Counted from the first letter of the stretch, positions 53,074 through 61,597 are shown. The stretch: DNA of 64,000 nucleotides from Hyphomonadaceae bacterium (GCA_024742355.1 JANSYM010000011.1:43627-107626); one strand, 5' to 3'. A program made the numbers and translations. The notes: a model not told the origin generated them from the sequence alone.

Positions 53074-54270
53074 CTAGGCTTTCGCCTTTTCAGGCATTCC
53101 CTCAATGAACAAGGTCTGCGTCGGATAGGCGAATTCGAGACCGTGTTCCTGCAGACCTCTGAACAAAGCCAGCAAGACCCGCGACTGCGCCGCCATGGAG
53201 CGATTGAAATCCGGCTGCAGGGAATAGAAGACCAGGGTGTAATCGAGTGAACTCGGCCCGAAGGCTGACATGCCGCAATAGTCGAAATCGACGGCCGGCA
53301 CGTCCTTGATGATTTTCGAGACAATCTCCGGCACCTTGTCGGCGAGGCTCGGATCGGTCTGATAGATCACGCCGAACACAGTCTCGATCCGACGCCGCGA
53401 CATGCGCTGCATATTGTGGATCTCATAATCCAGCAGATTGGTATTGGAGATGATCATCTGCTCGCCCGTCTTGGCGCGCACGCGGGTCGTCTTCAGGCCG
53501 ATATCCTCGATGATTCCCCAGCTTTCACCGTAGCGCACTGTGTCGCCAACCTGGAACGGTTTGTCGATGACGATGGACAGAGACGAGAACAGGTCCCGGA
53601 ACACGCCCTGCGCGGCGATACCGATGGCGATACCACCAATACCGAGACCAGCGAGCAGCGCTGTCACATCGGCGCCGACATTGTCGAGGATGAGCAAGAG
53701 CGCGACCGACCAGACGGCGACGCTGATAAACCATTTGATGATATTGAAGGCTGAGGCGAGCGCCCGCGCATCGCCGCTCGAGCGCGCGACATTGCGCCGG
53801 ATGAAGCCAACCGCAAATTCCTGCACCCATTCCGCGATCTGCAGGATCGCCGCGAGCACGAAGAAGATTTTCACGATCACCGAAAACGCGTTCGGCAAGG
53901 CCAGCATGGCATCGGTCACCACGAAGGCGATCATGATCATGAAATAGGTGTGGAACCGCTTCACGACCCGGTAGAACAGGTCGGCGAGAGAATAGTCTTC
54001 ATTATGCGGCAGCTGGACAATGCCTTTCAGTATGGCCCAGCGCGCCAGCCATTGCGCTACCGTAAGTCCAATCACAAGACCCAGCGCAATCAAGGCTTCG
54101 GTCTGTCCGGACCGTATCCAGTTCAGGAATTCGGTGACGCCTTCCGTGGCCTCAACCGCCGTATCGGAAAACGCCTCGATCGGGTCAGACGTGCGGTCAT
54201 CGCCTTCGCTCGGGACATCATCTTGTATTCGGACCGGCAAACCGGCCTGCATCCATTCTCCGAAACCCAT
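53074..54270 (-). CDS. Small-conductance mechanosensitive channel (MscS family)
   Basis: This 398-residue protein has three or more transmembrane helices (FLNWIRSGQTEALIALGLVIGLTVAQWLARW; FIRRNVARSS near the pore helix), the TM3-type GLGIGGIAIGIAAQGVFRDLFSS glycine/alanine pattern, and a beta domain with FQVGDTVRYGESWGIIEDIGLKTTRVR. The length is intermediate between MscS and the larger family members. Its role is release of solutes under hypo-osmotic stress. It lies between a small membrane gene (convergent) and the Nudix gene (same strand, 11 bases upstream). Confidence 0.9.
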   Translation of the reverse strand: MGFGEWMQAGLPVRIQDDVPSEGDDRTSDPIEAFSDTAVEATEGVTEFLNWIRSGQTEALIALGLVIGLTVAQWLARWAILKGIVQLPHNEDYSLADLFYRVVKRFHTYFMIMIAFVVTDAMLALPNAFSVIVKIFFVLAAILQIAEWVQEFAVGFIRRNVARSSGDARALASAFNIIKWFISVAVWSVALLLILDNVGADVTALLAGLGIGGIAIGIAAQGVFRDLFSSLSIVIDKPFQVGDTVRYGESWGIIEDIGLKTTRVRAKTGEQMIISNTNLLDYEIHNMQRMSRRRIETVFGVIYQTDPSLADKVPEIVSKIIKDVPAVDFDYCGMSAFGPSSLDYTLVFYSLQPDFNRSMAAQSRVLLALFRGLQEHGLEFAYPTQTLFIEGMPEKAKA

Positions 54271-54281
54271 GTCCGGCCCTC

Positions 54282-54728
54282 TTACTCACACAGGAGTTCG
54301 AACCCTTTTTGGATCATCCGCCGGGTTTCACTCCACAATTCGAGGGAGTCTAGTTCAGATTGGTGAAAAAACCGTGCCTCTGCCGCGTCATCGCCAGCAA
54401 CCGGGTCGCCGGCCTGCCATCGCGCAGCATAATCGATCAGGACATAATGGCGCGTGATCAGCTCGCCAGAGCGATTGTGGAACACCGCGTCGACCACATC
54501 GAGCAGGCCGACAAGCTCGGCATCGACGCTGGTCTCTTCCTTGAGTTCACGCAGCGCGGCGGTTTTTGCTGGCTCGCCTGGCTCGATCCGTCCGCCCGGG
54601 ATTGACCATTCGCCTTGTTTGGGCGGCGTGCCGCGCCGGATCAACAAGACCTCATCATCGCGGATACACACCACGCCCACCGCAGGCACGGCGCGCAAGT
54701 CATCAACCGAGGCAGGATTCGCTGTCAT
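54282..54728 (-). CDS. Nudix hydrolase (ADP-ribose pyrophosphatase-like)
   Basis: This 148-residue protein carries a Nudix box: G-RIEPG-E-PAKTAAL-RE-L-K-EE (GGRIEPGEPAKTAALREL then KEE), which fits Gx5Ex7REUxEE apart from a Ser at the final Gly position. Nudix enzymes hydrolyse nucleoside-diphosphate-linked compounds; substrate not assigned. The ATG at 54728 gives a standard N-terminus. It is divergent from the patatin gene, with 81 bases between. Confidence 0.9.
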   Translation of the reverse strand: MTANPASVDDLRAVPAVGVVCIRDDEVLLIRRGTPPKQGEWSIPGGRIEPGEPAKTAALRELKEETSVDAELVGLLDVVDAVFHNRSGELITRHYVLIDYAARWQAGDPVAGDDAAEARFFHQSELDSLELWSETRRMIQKGFELLCE

Positions 54729-54809
54729 GGCAGGCAGATTGCACACTTTGCCCCCAAGACCACGCAAAAAATATGTGCCAAAGCAGCCGCGAACCTCAGA
54801 GTGCCGTCC

Positions 54810-55835
54810 ATGCCGAAACGCAAAACCCGATCGATCAGTCTTGCCCTACAAGGCGGCGGCGCACATGGCGCCTTCACCTGGGGTGTGCTCGACCGCCTGG
54901 CCGACGAGCCCGGCCTTGAGATCAAAGCCATCACCGCGACCTCTGCCGGAGCGACCAATGCTGTCGCGTTCGCCGCTGGCTTGTCGGAAGGCGGCGCAGA
55001 CGGCGCCAAGGCGTCGCTGGAACGTTACTGGCGCGCAGTTTCGGAAAAAGGCGCACCCTTCTCAGCCTTCTCGTGGAGCAATTCACCGTTCAGCGCGCTC
55101 CCGTTCGGGCCATTTCAGGCAGCGATGGCTTTTACCAGCATTGCCAGCCCGTACGAGTTCAACCCGTTCGACATCAACCCTTTGCGCGATGCGCTCGACG
55201 AGACGATCGACTTTGACGCGGTCCACGCAGCGCCGATTGACCTCTTCCTGTCGGCCACCAATGTCGAAACCGGCCGGGTAAAAGTGTTCCAGGATGGTGA
55301 GATATCGCGCGATGCGGTGCTCGCATCGGCCTGCCTGCCGCAAACGTTCCGGGCCGTCGAGATTGACGGAAATGCCTATTGGGATGGCGGCTATATGGGC
55401 AATCCGAGTCTGTTTCCGCTGATCTATGCCAAGGCACCGCGCGATGTTCTGCTCGTCCTGCTCAACCCGATATCGCGTCTCGGCGTTCCGCGCCGGGTGC
55501 CGCAAATCATGGATCGGTTGAACGAGATCAGCTTCAACGCCTCGCTGATCGGCGAGCTGCGGGCCATCGCCTTCGTCCAGAAACTGCTTGATGAAGGCAT
55601 GCTGAAAGAAACCGAGACCGAAAAATACCGCCGCCTGACCGTGCATGCGGTGCGCGGCGGACAGGTGCTGCGGGATCTGTCCTTGCAAACCAAGTACGAC
55701 ACGAGCTGGACCTTCCTGACAGAGCTCCGCGACAAGGGCCGGGCCGAAGCGGATCGCTGGCTCAGCACATGCGCGCACTATCTCGGCACCGGTGAGTCCA
55801 GCGTCGATTTGCGGCACGAGTTTCTCGAAGACTAG
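54810..55835 (+). CDS. Patatin-like phospholipase family protein
   Basis: This 341-residue protein has the patatin oxyanion-hole motif GGGAHGAF near residue 15, the nucleophile elbow TATSAGA (Gly at the first position of GxSxG replaced by Ala), and the catalytic Asp in YWDGGYMGN. It is a serine-aspartate lipid acyl hydrolase; the substrate is unknown. No signal peptide. The ATG at 54810 was chosen since the long upstream frame lies antisense to the Nudix gene. Its stop overlaps the rsmD stop by 4 bases (CTAG). Confidence 0.9.
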   Translation: MPKRKTRSISLALQGGGAHGAFTWGVLDRLADEPGLEIKAITATSAGATNAVAFAAGLSEGGADGAKASLERYWRAVSEKGAPFSAFSWSNSPFSALPFGPFQAAMAFTSIASPYEFNPFDINPLRDALDETIDFDAVHAAPIDLFLSATNVETGRVKVFQDGEISRDAVLASACLPQTFRAVEIDGNAYWDGGYMGNPSLFPLIYAKAPRDVLLVLLNPISRLGVPRRVPQIMDRLNEISFNASLIGELRAIAFVQKLLDEGMLKETETEKYRRLTVHAVRGGQVLRDLSLQTKYDTSWTFLTELRDKGRAEADRWLSTCAHYLGTGESSVDLRHEFLED

Positions 55836-56392
55836 GCGCGGGTCAGAAACCAGAACTTCGCCGCGCCGCTGTCGCGTGTCGAAACCAGGTCCCAGCCGCT
55901 CAGGCCCGGCGTTTCGTCGGCGGCGGTCTCGACCACCATGAGCGCGTCTTCGGACAACCATGCCCCTTCAGAGAGGGCCGATAGGCACGGTTCGACCAGG
56001 CCTTTCTTGTAAGGTGGGTCGAGAAAAGCGAGATCGAATGGAACCGCCAAACCCTCTGGTCGCGCACCCAGCTCGATGGCGCTGCGCCTAAGAACGCGGG
56101 TCGTATTTGCGAGGCTTAAGGTGGCGATATTTTTCCGGATCGCGGAGACGGCCTGATGCGCTGTTTCCACGAACAGGCAGAACTCGGCCCCACGCGACAT
56201 TGCCTCCAGGCCAAGTGCGCCGGAGCCGGCAAACAGATCGATCACGCGTGCCCCCTCGAGGTCCGGCGCCCAAGGTGCATGCGCGATCATGTTGAACAGG
56301 CTTTCGCGCGCCCGGTCCGAGGTCGGCCGGGTGGCGTCGGTTTTCGGTGCCTGAAGAGGCCGCCCTTTGAACTGTCCTGCAACGATCCGCAT
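55832..56392 (-). CDS. rsmD: 16S rRNA (guanine(966)-N2)-methyltransferase RsmD
   Basis: This 186-residue SAM-dependent enzyme methylates G966 of 16S rRNA. It has the N-terminal MRIVAGQFKGRPLQAP and RPTSDRARESLFNMI blocks, the SAM-binding VIDLFAGSGALGLEA motif and the catalytic DPPY. The stop overlaps that of the patatin gene by 4 bases, and tadA is divergent 38 bases away. RsmD beside TadA is a common alphaproteobacterial arrangement. Confidence 0.96.
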   Translation of the reverse strand: MRIVAGQFKGRPLQAPKTDATRPTSDRARESLFNMIAHAPWAPDLEGARVIDLFAGSGALGLEAMSRGAEFCLFVETAHQAVSAIRKNIATLSLANTTRVLRRSAIELGARPEGLAVPFDLAFLDPPYKKGLVEPCLSALSEGAWLSEDALMVVETAADETPGLSGWDLVSTRDSGAAKFWFLTRA

Positions 56393-56430
56393 GGCTTGCC
56401 TTTAGGCCGCGACGGCGCGATGGGAAAGGG

Positions 56431-56892
56431 ATGACAGACACCAACGCCCCGATGACCCGCGCTCTGGCGCTTGCACAGCAGGCCGCCGACATGGGCGAAG
56501 TGCCTGTGGGCGCGGTGATCGTTGACCCCTCGACCGGAGCGATCGTGGCCGAAGGGCACAATCGACCAATCGCTGACCATGACCCGACCGCGCATGCCGA
56601 GATCATGGCGTTGCGGGCGGCGGCGCAGGCGCTGGGCAATTATCGCCTGCCGGGCCTGCACCTCTATGTGACGCTGGAACCCTGCGCCATGTGCGCTGGC
56701 GCCGTCAGTTTTGCGCGGATTGAAAAGCTGATCTTTGCCGCCAGCGATCCGAAAGGCGGCGCCGTCATCCATGGTCCGCGTTTCTTCGAACAGCCGACCT
56801 GTCACTGGCACGCACAAATCGAGCAGGACTTGGATCAAGCCGAAGCCGCAGGCGCCTTACTTTCAAATTTCTTTAAGCAAAGAAGAAAATAA
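56431..56892 (+). CDS. tadA: tRNA adenosine(34) deaminase TadA
   Basis: This 153-residue zinc enzyme converts adenosine to inosine at wobble position 34 of tRNA-Arg(ACG). The zinc and catalytic residues are HAEIMAL (His and Glu) and PCAMCAGA (two Cys). It follows rsmD divergently. Length matches the family. Confidence 0.95.
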   Translation: MTDTNAPMTRALALAQQAADMGEVPVGAVIVDPSTGAIVAEGHNRPIADHDPTAHAEIMALRAAAQALGNYRLPGLHLYVTLEPCAMCAGAVSFARIEKLIFAASDPKGGAVIHGPRFFEQPTCHWHAQIEQDLDQAEAAGALLSNFFKQRRK

Positions 56893-56923
56893 TTATTGCG
56901 TTGCGATAATTAATTGTTATATC
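56891..56923 (+). promoter_or_regulatory. Predicted promoter and palindromic operator of the DUF2975-HTH unit
   Basis: An inverted repeat AATTAT-9-ATAATT (56891-56911) contains two TGCG copies in its centre. It covers a possible -35 box TTGCGT (56896-56901) and reaches into the 16-base spacer before a -10 box TATATC (56918-56923). It lies about 20-55 bases above the DUF2975 start and would suit autoregulation by the HTH protein. Inferred only. Confidence 0.45.
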
Positions 56924-56946
56924 ACACTCCAAGCAAGGAGTGTCAA

Positions 56947-57456
56947 ATGACTGATTCAGACATCCAGAAAACTCGTAAGACCCATCGCGACCTGACCATC
57001 CTGGCCTGGATCATTGTCGGCGTCCTGGGCCTGAACGTGTCTTATTTTGTTGGCGAAGAAGTCGGCGGCATCTGGTTTGAAAGCAGCGGCGACTGGATGC
57101 GGATCTTCAATGCCTGGTGGATCGGCATCATCAAGGCCATGCCGACCATCCTGATCGCCTTTGTCGCCGCCGATTTCGCCTCCCTGTTCCAGCGCTATTC
57201 GGAAGGTGAGATCTACACTGAAGCGAACGCCAAAACCCTCGACAAGGCTGCCTTCGGCCTAATTGGCGCGGGCATCTGGGCAGCCATCGTTTCCCCGACT
57301 CTGCTGCAATGGATCGGACAGAACTTTCGCGGCATCTCTGTCGATTTCGGTGACCTCGCCCTGGCGGTAACGATGATGGGCGTCATGCTCTATGGCCTGT
57401 CTTTGGTCTTCAGGGATGCGGTCCGGGTGAAGCAGGAAAATGACGAGTTTATCTGA
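56947..57456 (+). CDS. DUF2975 membrane protein
   Basis: This 169-residue protein matches DUF2975: about four transmembrane helices (LTILAWIIVGVLGLNVSYF; IIKAMPTILIAFVAADFASLF; ALAVTMMGVMLYGLSLVF) and the conserved FQRYSEGEIYTEANAKTLDKAAFGLIGAGIW loop. DUF2975 genes are typically followed by a short XRE regulator, as here. The molecular role is unknown; a membrane signal sensor is plausible. A strong AAGGAG precedes the ATG at 56947. Confidence 0.88.
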   Translation: MTDSDIQKTRKTHRDLTILAWIIVGVLGLNVSYFVGEEVGGIWFESSGDWMRIFNAWWIGIIKAMPTILIAFVAADFASLFQRYSEGEIYTEANAKTLDKAAFGLIGAGIWAAIVSPTLLQWIGQNFRGISVDFGDLALAVTMMGVMLYGLSLVFRDAVRVKQENDEFI

Positions 57457-57677
57457 TGGCGGCAGAAATCATTGTGACGCTGGATGTCATGCTGGCGCGC
57501 CGCAAGCGTCGGGCGAAGGATCTGGCGGCCGAAATCGGCATGACCGAAGCCAATCTGTCGCTTTTAAAGTCGGGCAAGGTGAAAGGCGTGCGGTTCGATA
57601 CGCTGGCCAAGCTTTGTGAGGCGCTTGATTGCACGCCCGGAGACCTGCTGGAAGTTGCAGTAGATGACGTGGAGTGA
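57456..57677 (+). CDS. XRE/YozG-like HTH transcriptional regulator
   Basis: This 73-residue protein is a single helix-turn-helix domain of the XRE type (MLARRKRRAKDLAAEIGMTEANLSLLKSGKVKGVRFDTLAKLCEALDCTPGDLLE). Its start overlaps the DUF2975 stop by one base in TGATG. Such pairs are widespread; the regulator probably acts on its own promoter and maybe the membrane protein influences its activity. The palindrome at 56891-56911 is a candidate operator. Confidence 0.9.
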   Translation: MAAEIIVTLDVMLARRKRRAKDLAAEIGMTEANLSLLKSGKVKGVRFDTLAKLCEALDCTPGDLLEVAVDDVE

Positions 57678-57740
57678 GGCTTGCGTCCCGCTGGGACAGG
57701 CGGCGTAACTCGCTCACAATTGCTTTTCACGGAGGCCCTC

Positions 57741-58415
57741 ATGACTGCGCCAGCGACGATTGAAATCAAGGACGAAATCGCCATCCTGACCATGGATGAC
57801 GGCAAAGCCAATGCCATCAACCCGCCCATGCTGGAGGCGCTGAACGCCTGTCTCGACCAGGCTGAGAAAGAGGCCAAAGTGCTGATCATTACAGGGCGCG
57901 AGGGCCGTTTCTCTGGCGGCTTTGACCTGAAACTGATGATGAGCTTGCCGGGCCCTGAAGTGAAAGCGCTGGTCGATGGTGGCGGCAAGCTCGCGCACCG
58001 GCTTTACGGTTTCCCGATGCCGGTCATCGCCGCCTGCAACGGCCATGGTGTCGCGATGGGGTCGTTCATCCTCCTGTCGAGCGATGTGCGTATTGGCACC
58101 GCGGGTGCGTTCAAGATCGGCGCCAATGAAACCCAGATCAATATGGTCCTGCCCATCTTCGCCTCTGAGCTGGTCAAGGCGCGGGTCGACCAGGCCTATC
58201 TGACCCGGTCCATGGTGTTCGGTGAACTGTTCGATCCGGAAACCGCGGTCAAGGTTGGCTATCTCGATCAGGTGGTCGATGCAGGCGATCTTCTGTCCAC
58301 AGCGAAAGCCACTGCCGAGGCATTAAAGCCGCTCAGCGGCTCGTCGCTCACCGGCAACAAGCGCCTCCTGCGCGAGACCACGCTGGCCACCATCGGGGCG
58401 TCATTGCCTGACTAA
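57741..58415 (+). CDS. Crotonase/enoyl-CoA hydratase family protein
   Basis: This 224-residue protein has the crotonase fold: GREGRFSGGFDLKLM forms the first oxyanion loop, and ACNGHGVAMGSFILLSSDVRIGTAGAFKIGANETQINM the second with its glutamate. It is shorter than typical hydratases. The reaction (hydration, isomerisation or other) cannot be assigned. GGAGG precedes the ATG. Its stop overlaps the TSUP stop by 4 bases. Confidence 0.88.
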   Translation: MTAPATIEIKDEIAILTMDDGKANAINPPMLEALNACLDQAEKEAKVLIITGREGRFSGGFDLKLMMSLPGPEVKALVDGGGKLAHRLYGFPMPVIAACNGHGVAMGSFILLSSDVRIGTAGAFKIGANETQINMVLPIFASELVKARVDQAYLTRSMVFGELFDPETAVKVGYLDQVVDAGDLLSTAKATAEALKPLSGSSLTGNKRLLRETTLATIGASLPD

Positions 58416-59158
58416 TAAAGCCCGGCCGCGCGCATCAGCAAAACAACACCGATCGCCGTGACCAGGCCTTTCATCCATTTGCGGAAGCCCTGATCGTTCA
58501 TTCGTTCCAGCACGCGTTTGCCAAGCGTGGTGCCAAGCATGGACAATGGAATGGCGCCGGCGATCAGCCACCAGGGTGGCAAGGCGCCCCAGCCGGCGGC
58601 GGTCACCACCGGCACACTCCAGAACCCGATCTTGATCAGATGGCTCAGCGCCTGTGTGACCGATTTCGTGGCGACAATCTGCTGACGGGTCATGTCGGCG
58701 CGCACGAAGAACAAGTCGAGCAACGGTCCGGCGACGCCCGCCAGTGTGTTCAGCCCTTGCACAGCAAACCCGGCAAACACGGCGTGTTCTCGTCGCTGAA
58801 TGTCCAGGTGCAGGCGCTCCTTGGGCAGCCAGACCAGCATCGGGGTCAAACCGAGCAGCAGGTACAGTGCGCGCTTGTCTGGCGTCCAGCTGACAAAGAA
58901 CAGCGCTGCCACGCCTGCCGTCGCGCCGATACAGTACAGACCGAACACCCGCCAATCGATCGCGTCCCTGAGCAGGAAAGCGCGAAACCCATTGGCGAAC
59001 ATTTGAATCGCGCCGTGGATGATCATCGCCATGGCGACGCTGACCAGGGCGACCAGAACGGCCATCAGGATGATGCCGCCCGCCATGCCGAATATTCCGG
59101 AGATAAACGACGTCACCAGCGTGGTCGCGAGAATGATGGCAGCCGCGAGTGCACTCAT
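58412..59158 (-). CDS. TSUP/TauE-SafE family transporter
   Basis: This 248-residue membrane protein has about seven helices with TSUP signatures: FISGIFGMAGGIILMAVLV at the start and GLNTLAGVAGPLLDLFF at the middle, and TKSVTQALSHLIKIGFW. Substrate (sulfite, sulfonate or other anion) is unknown. The ATG at 59158 is preferred over an upstream start at 59194 that would place charged residues before the first helix. It is divergent from the acyl-CoA dehydrogenase, with 168 bases between. Confidence 0.88.
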   Translation of the reverse strand: MSALAAAIILATTLVTSFISGIFGMAGGIILMAVLVALVSVAMAMIIHGAIQMFANGFRAFLLRDAIDWRVFGLYCIGATAGVAALFFVSWTPDKRALYLLLGLTPMLVWLPKERLHLDIQRREHAVFAGFAVQGLNTLAGVAGPLLDLFFVRADMTRQQIVATKSVTQALSHLIKIGFWSVPVVTAAGWGALPPWWLIAGAIPLSMLGTTLGKRVLERMNDQGFRKWMKGLVTAIGVVLLMRAAGLY

Positions 59159-59261
59159 GCGCGCTCTGGTGCGCTGAGTCTTCTGCGAACACAAATCACC
59201 CTAGGAGGTTTCCGGAGTGACGGTTCGTCTCACTTTCCCGGGCCTTACCCCGCGAGACGGT

Positions 59262-59290
59262 TTTACAAGTTTACGTGCGCGTCATACGCT
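59262..59290 (+). promoter_or_regulatory. Predicted promoter for the acyl-CoA dehydrogenase
   Basis: TTTACA (59262-59267), a 17-base spacer and TACGCT (59285-59290) lie about 37 bases above the ATG. Partial consensus match. Confidence 0.33.
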
Positions 59291-59326
59291 GGGCCCAGCT
59301 CATCTATGAAAACAAGGAAAAGCATT

Positions 59327-60631
59327 ATGGCTTATACCGACGCTGGTAGCGGCGAATTGAATGACGATCTATTCGATCTGAGAATGTCTGACGAGGCGCG
59401 TCCCCTCTATGATCATGTGAAAAAGTTTATCGCCGAAGTGGTCGATCCGATGTCGGTGAAATTCCACGAGCTGGACAAGAATAAGACGGATATCTGGTCT
59501 TACGCGCCCGGCCAGCTGGATGTGCTCGAGGAAGCCAAGGACGAAGCCAAGAAGCAGGGTCTCTGGAATTTCTTCCTGCCGGATGCCGAAACCGGTGAAG
59601 GCCTGAAAAATCTCGATTATGCCTATATCGCGGCCGAACTCGGCAAGAATTCGCTGGCCTCTGAGACCATGAACTGCTCGGCCCCGGATACCGGCAATAT
59701 GGAAGTTCTGGAACGCGTCGGCACGCCAGAGCAAAAAGAGCAATGGCTGAAGCCGCTGCTTGAAGGCAAAATCCGCTCAGCCTTCGCGATGACGGAGCCG
59801 GCCCTGCCAAGCTCGGACGCCAAGAACATCTCGACCAGTGCTGTCCTCGAAGGCGACGAATGGGTCATTAATGGCGAGAAATTCTATATTTCCGGCGCCG
59901 GCGACCCGCGCTGCAAAATCATGATCACCATGGTCAAGACCAGCCCGGACGCGGAGCCGCACAAGCAGCAATCGCAAATCCTGGTGCCGACCGACACGCC
60001 GGGCGTCAAGATCATGGACGGCATGCAGGTGTTTGGTGATTATGACGCGCCGCACGGCCACATGCATATCGTTTTCGACAATGTCCGCGTGCCAAAGGAA
60101 AACATGCTGCTTGGCGAAGGCCGCGGCTTCGAGATCTCGCAGCTGCGCCTCGGGCCTGGCCGCATTCACCACTGCATGCGCTCGATCGGCGCCGCAGAGC
60201 GCGCCCTCGACATGATGGTCGTGCGCGGCATGACGCGTCAGGCCTTTGGCCGCGACCTTATCAAGCTCGGAGGCAATATCGAGAAAGTCTCACGCGCCCG
60301 GATCGATATTGAATCCATGCGCATGATGGTGCTCAAGGCCGCCAAGGCGATGGACGTGCTCGGCAACAAGGAAGCGCGCGTCTGGATCTCCATGGTCAAA
60401 GCCATGGTGCCAGAGAAAGTCTGCCGCATCATCGACGAAGCCATCCAGATGCACGGCGCTGCCGGGGTCTCGCAATGGACACCGCTCGCAGGTCTTTATA
60501 CGGGCCAGCGCACCCTGCGCCTCGCCGATGGTCCCGACGAAGTGCACCACATGGTCGTCGGCCGCGCCGAGACCCGCAAATACACAGGCGAAGAAGAAGA
60601 CCCGGCAATGGCCGCTGTCTGGCGCAAGTAA
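59327..60631 (+). CDS. Acyl-CoA dehydrogenase family protein
   Basis: This 434-residue flavoprotein has the ACAD layout: an N-terminal helical domain, the AFAMTEPALPSSDAKNI FAD-binding segment, VINGEKFYISGAGDPR, and a C-terminal IIDEAIQMHGAAG-type motif followed by RTLRLADGPDEVHHMVVGR. It dehydrogenates acyl-CoA substrates in beta-oxidation or branched-chain catabolism; chain specificity is unknown. AAGGAAA precedes the ATG. The reading frame continues upstream, antisense to TSUP, so the long version is rejected. Confidence 0.93.
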   Translation: MAYTDAGSGELNDDLFDLRMSDEARPLYDHVKKFIAEVVDPMSVKFHELDKNKTDIWSYAPGQLDVLEEAKDEAKKQGLWNFFLPDAETGEGLKNLDYAYIAAELGKNSLASETMNCSAPDTGNMEVLERVGTPEQKEQWLKPLLEGKIRSAFAMTEPALPSSDAKNISTSAVLEGDEWVINGEKFYISGAGDPRCKIMITMVKTSPDAEPHKQQSQILVPTDTPGVKIMDGMQVFGDYDAPHGHMHIVFDNVRVPKENMLLGEGRGFEISQLRLGPGRIHHCMRSIGAAERALDMMVVRGMTRQAFGRDLIKLGGNIEKVSRARIDIESMRMMVLKAAKAMDVLGNKEARVWISMVKAMVPEKVCRIIDEAIQMHGAAGVSQWTPLAGLYTGQRTLRLADGPDEVHHMVVGRAETRKYTGEEEDPAMAAVWRK

Positions 60632-60653
60632 TCGCTCGCAAATTCAAGAGAAG

Positions 60654-60684
60654 AAAACGCGATCCGCTGGGTCGCGTTTTTTTC
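60654..60684 (+). terminator. Rho-independent terminator of the acyl-CoA dehydrogenase gene
   Basis: Arms AAAACGCGATCC and GGGTCGCGTTTT (one G-T pair) form a stem of about 12 bp around a 3-base loop, followed by more T. It starts 23 bases after the stop codon. Confidence 0.87.
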
Positions 60685-60934
60685 TGGCCGCAAACCTAAA
60701 ATGGGATGCACCGAGCAGGTGCATCCCAAGTAGGTGGCAGGGTTCGAGGGGCGGATAAACCCGTGCCTTGAGCTTGTCCGGTACGGTCATGGAGAAACCG
60801 CCTGCGACAAAATTCAACCTAAAAGCGAAGTGCTAATAGGAAGTTAATACTTGAACTAATCATCCAAGTATCTCAAGTATTTTTACAGATAATATTATAT
60901 TGTCAGACGATTAGTCTGATTTGAATACCAATCT
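60685..60934. repeat. AT-rich intergenic tract with three inverted repeats
   Basis: A perfect 11-bp hairpin (TGGGATGCACC-GAGCA-GGTGCATCCCA, 60702-60728) is followed by an AT-rich tract from about 60820. Within it AATACTTGA (60846-60854) and TCAAGTATT (60873-60881) form a 9-bp inverted repeat with an 18-base gap, and TCAGAC-5-GTCTGA lies at 60903-60919. No gene or RNA is recognised. The first hairpin could serve the minus-strand Crp operon as a terminator, but its T-run is short. Confidence 0.55.
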
Positions 60935-61597
60935 TTACTTTACGCGCGCTAAGGCCTGCGCGTCGAGCAGGATCACCCGCCCCCGACCGAGCTTGATCGC
61001 GCCGGCCTCCTGCAGCACCTGCAGATTCACGTTCACTTTCTCCCGCGTCGCGGTCAGACGATTGGCAAGATCGGCTTGCGTGATCTTAAGCTCAGGGCCG
61101 CGGGCTTCGAACAGTTCCAGCAGCAACTCAGCCAATCTGCGTTTGAGCGGAAAGAACATGATCGCTTCGATCTGATCGTCCGCCCGTCTCAGGCGTTGCA
61201 CCAGATCGAGGATGACTTCATTGGCGAAATCAGGATTCTCCGTGAGGAGCCCCCGAAAGCGCGTCTTGTTGATGAGGAGCAGACTGGCCGGCTCCAGCGT
61301 GCGGATATTGGCGCTGCGATCGCGCCCGTCGAGCACCGCCATCTCGCCAAACACCTCGCCCGCGCCAAGCGAACTGATCGAGATCGACTTGCCATGGCTG
61401 GACATGGATTCAACCGCCACACTGCCTTCCAGGATCAAATAGACATTTTCGGCGGAATCGCCGCGATAGATAACAATCGAATCGGCGCCAAACGTCATGA
61501 CGGTCGACCCTTTTGCCAGCGCATCGCGGTCACGCCTGGGCAACACACGGAACAGGCGCGCTTGTTTCAGGCGTGCAGCAATCTCGGATACGTTCAT
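60935..61597 (-). CDS. Crp/Fnr-family transcriptional regulator
   Basis: This 220-residue protein has an N-terminal cyclic-nucleotide-binding-like beta-roll (about residues 15-130; GDSAENVYLILEGSVAV and GAGEVFGEMAVLDGRDRSANIRTLEPA) and a C-terminal winged HTH (ITQADLANRLTATREKVNVNLQVLQEAGAIKLGRGRVIL). No Fnr-type cysteine cluster is seen, so it is not an oxygen sensor of the Fnr type. The ATG at 61597 overlaps the glycosyltransferase stop in ATGA. It ends the DUF4164-zapA-GT operon. Confidence 0.9.
   Translation of the reverse strand: MNVSEIAARLKQARLFRVLPRRDRDALAKGSTVMTFGADSIVIYRGDSAENVYLILEGSVAVESMSSHGKSISISSLGAGEVFGEMAVLDGRDRSANIRTLEPASLLLINKTRFRGLLTENPDFANEVILDLVQRLRRADDQIEAIMFFPLKRRLAELLLELFEARGPELKITQADLANRLTATREKVNVNLQVLQEAGAIKLGRGRVILLDAQALARVK

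Noticed and set aside
55083..55961. 292-codon minus-strand open frame
   Set aside because: Antisense to the patatin gene and part of rsmD; no motif.
58640..59326. Upstream extension of the acyl-CoA dehydrogenase frame
   Set aside because: It lies antisense to the TSUP gene; the ATG at 59327 has a ribosome binding site and gives the family N-terminus.
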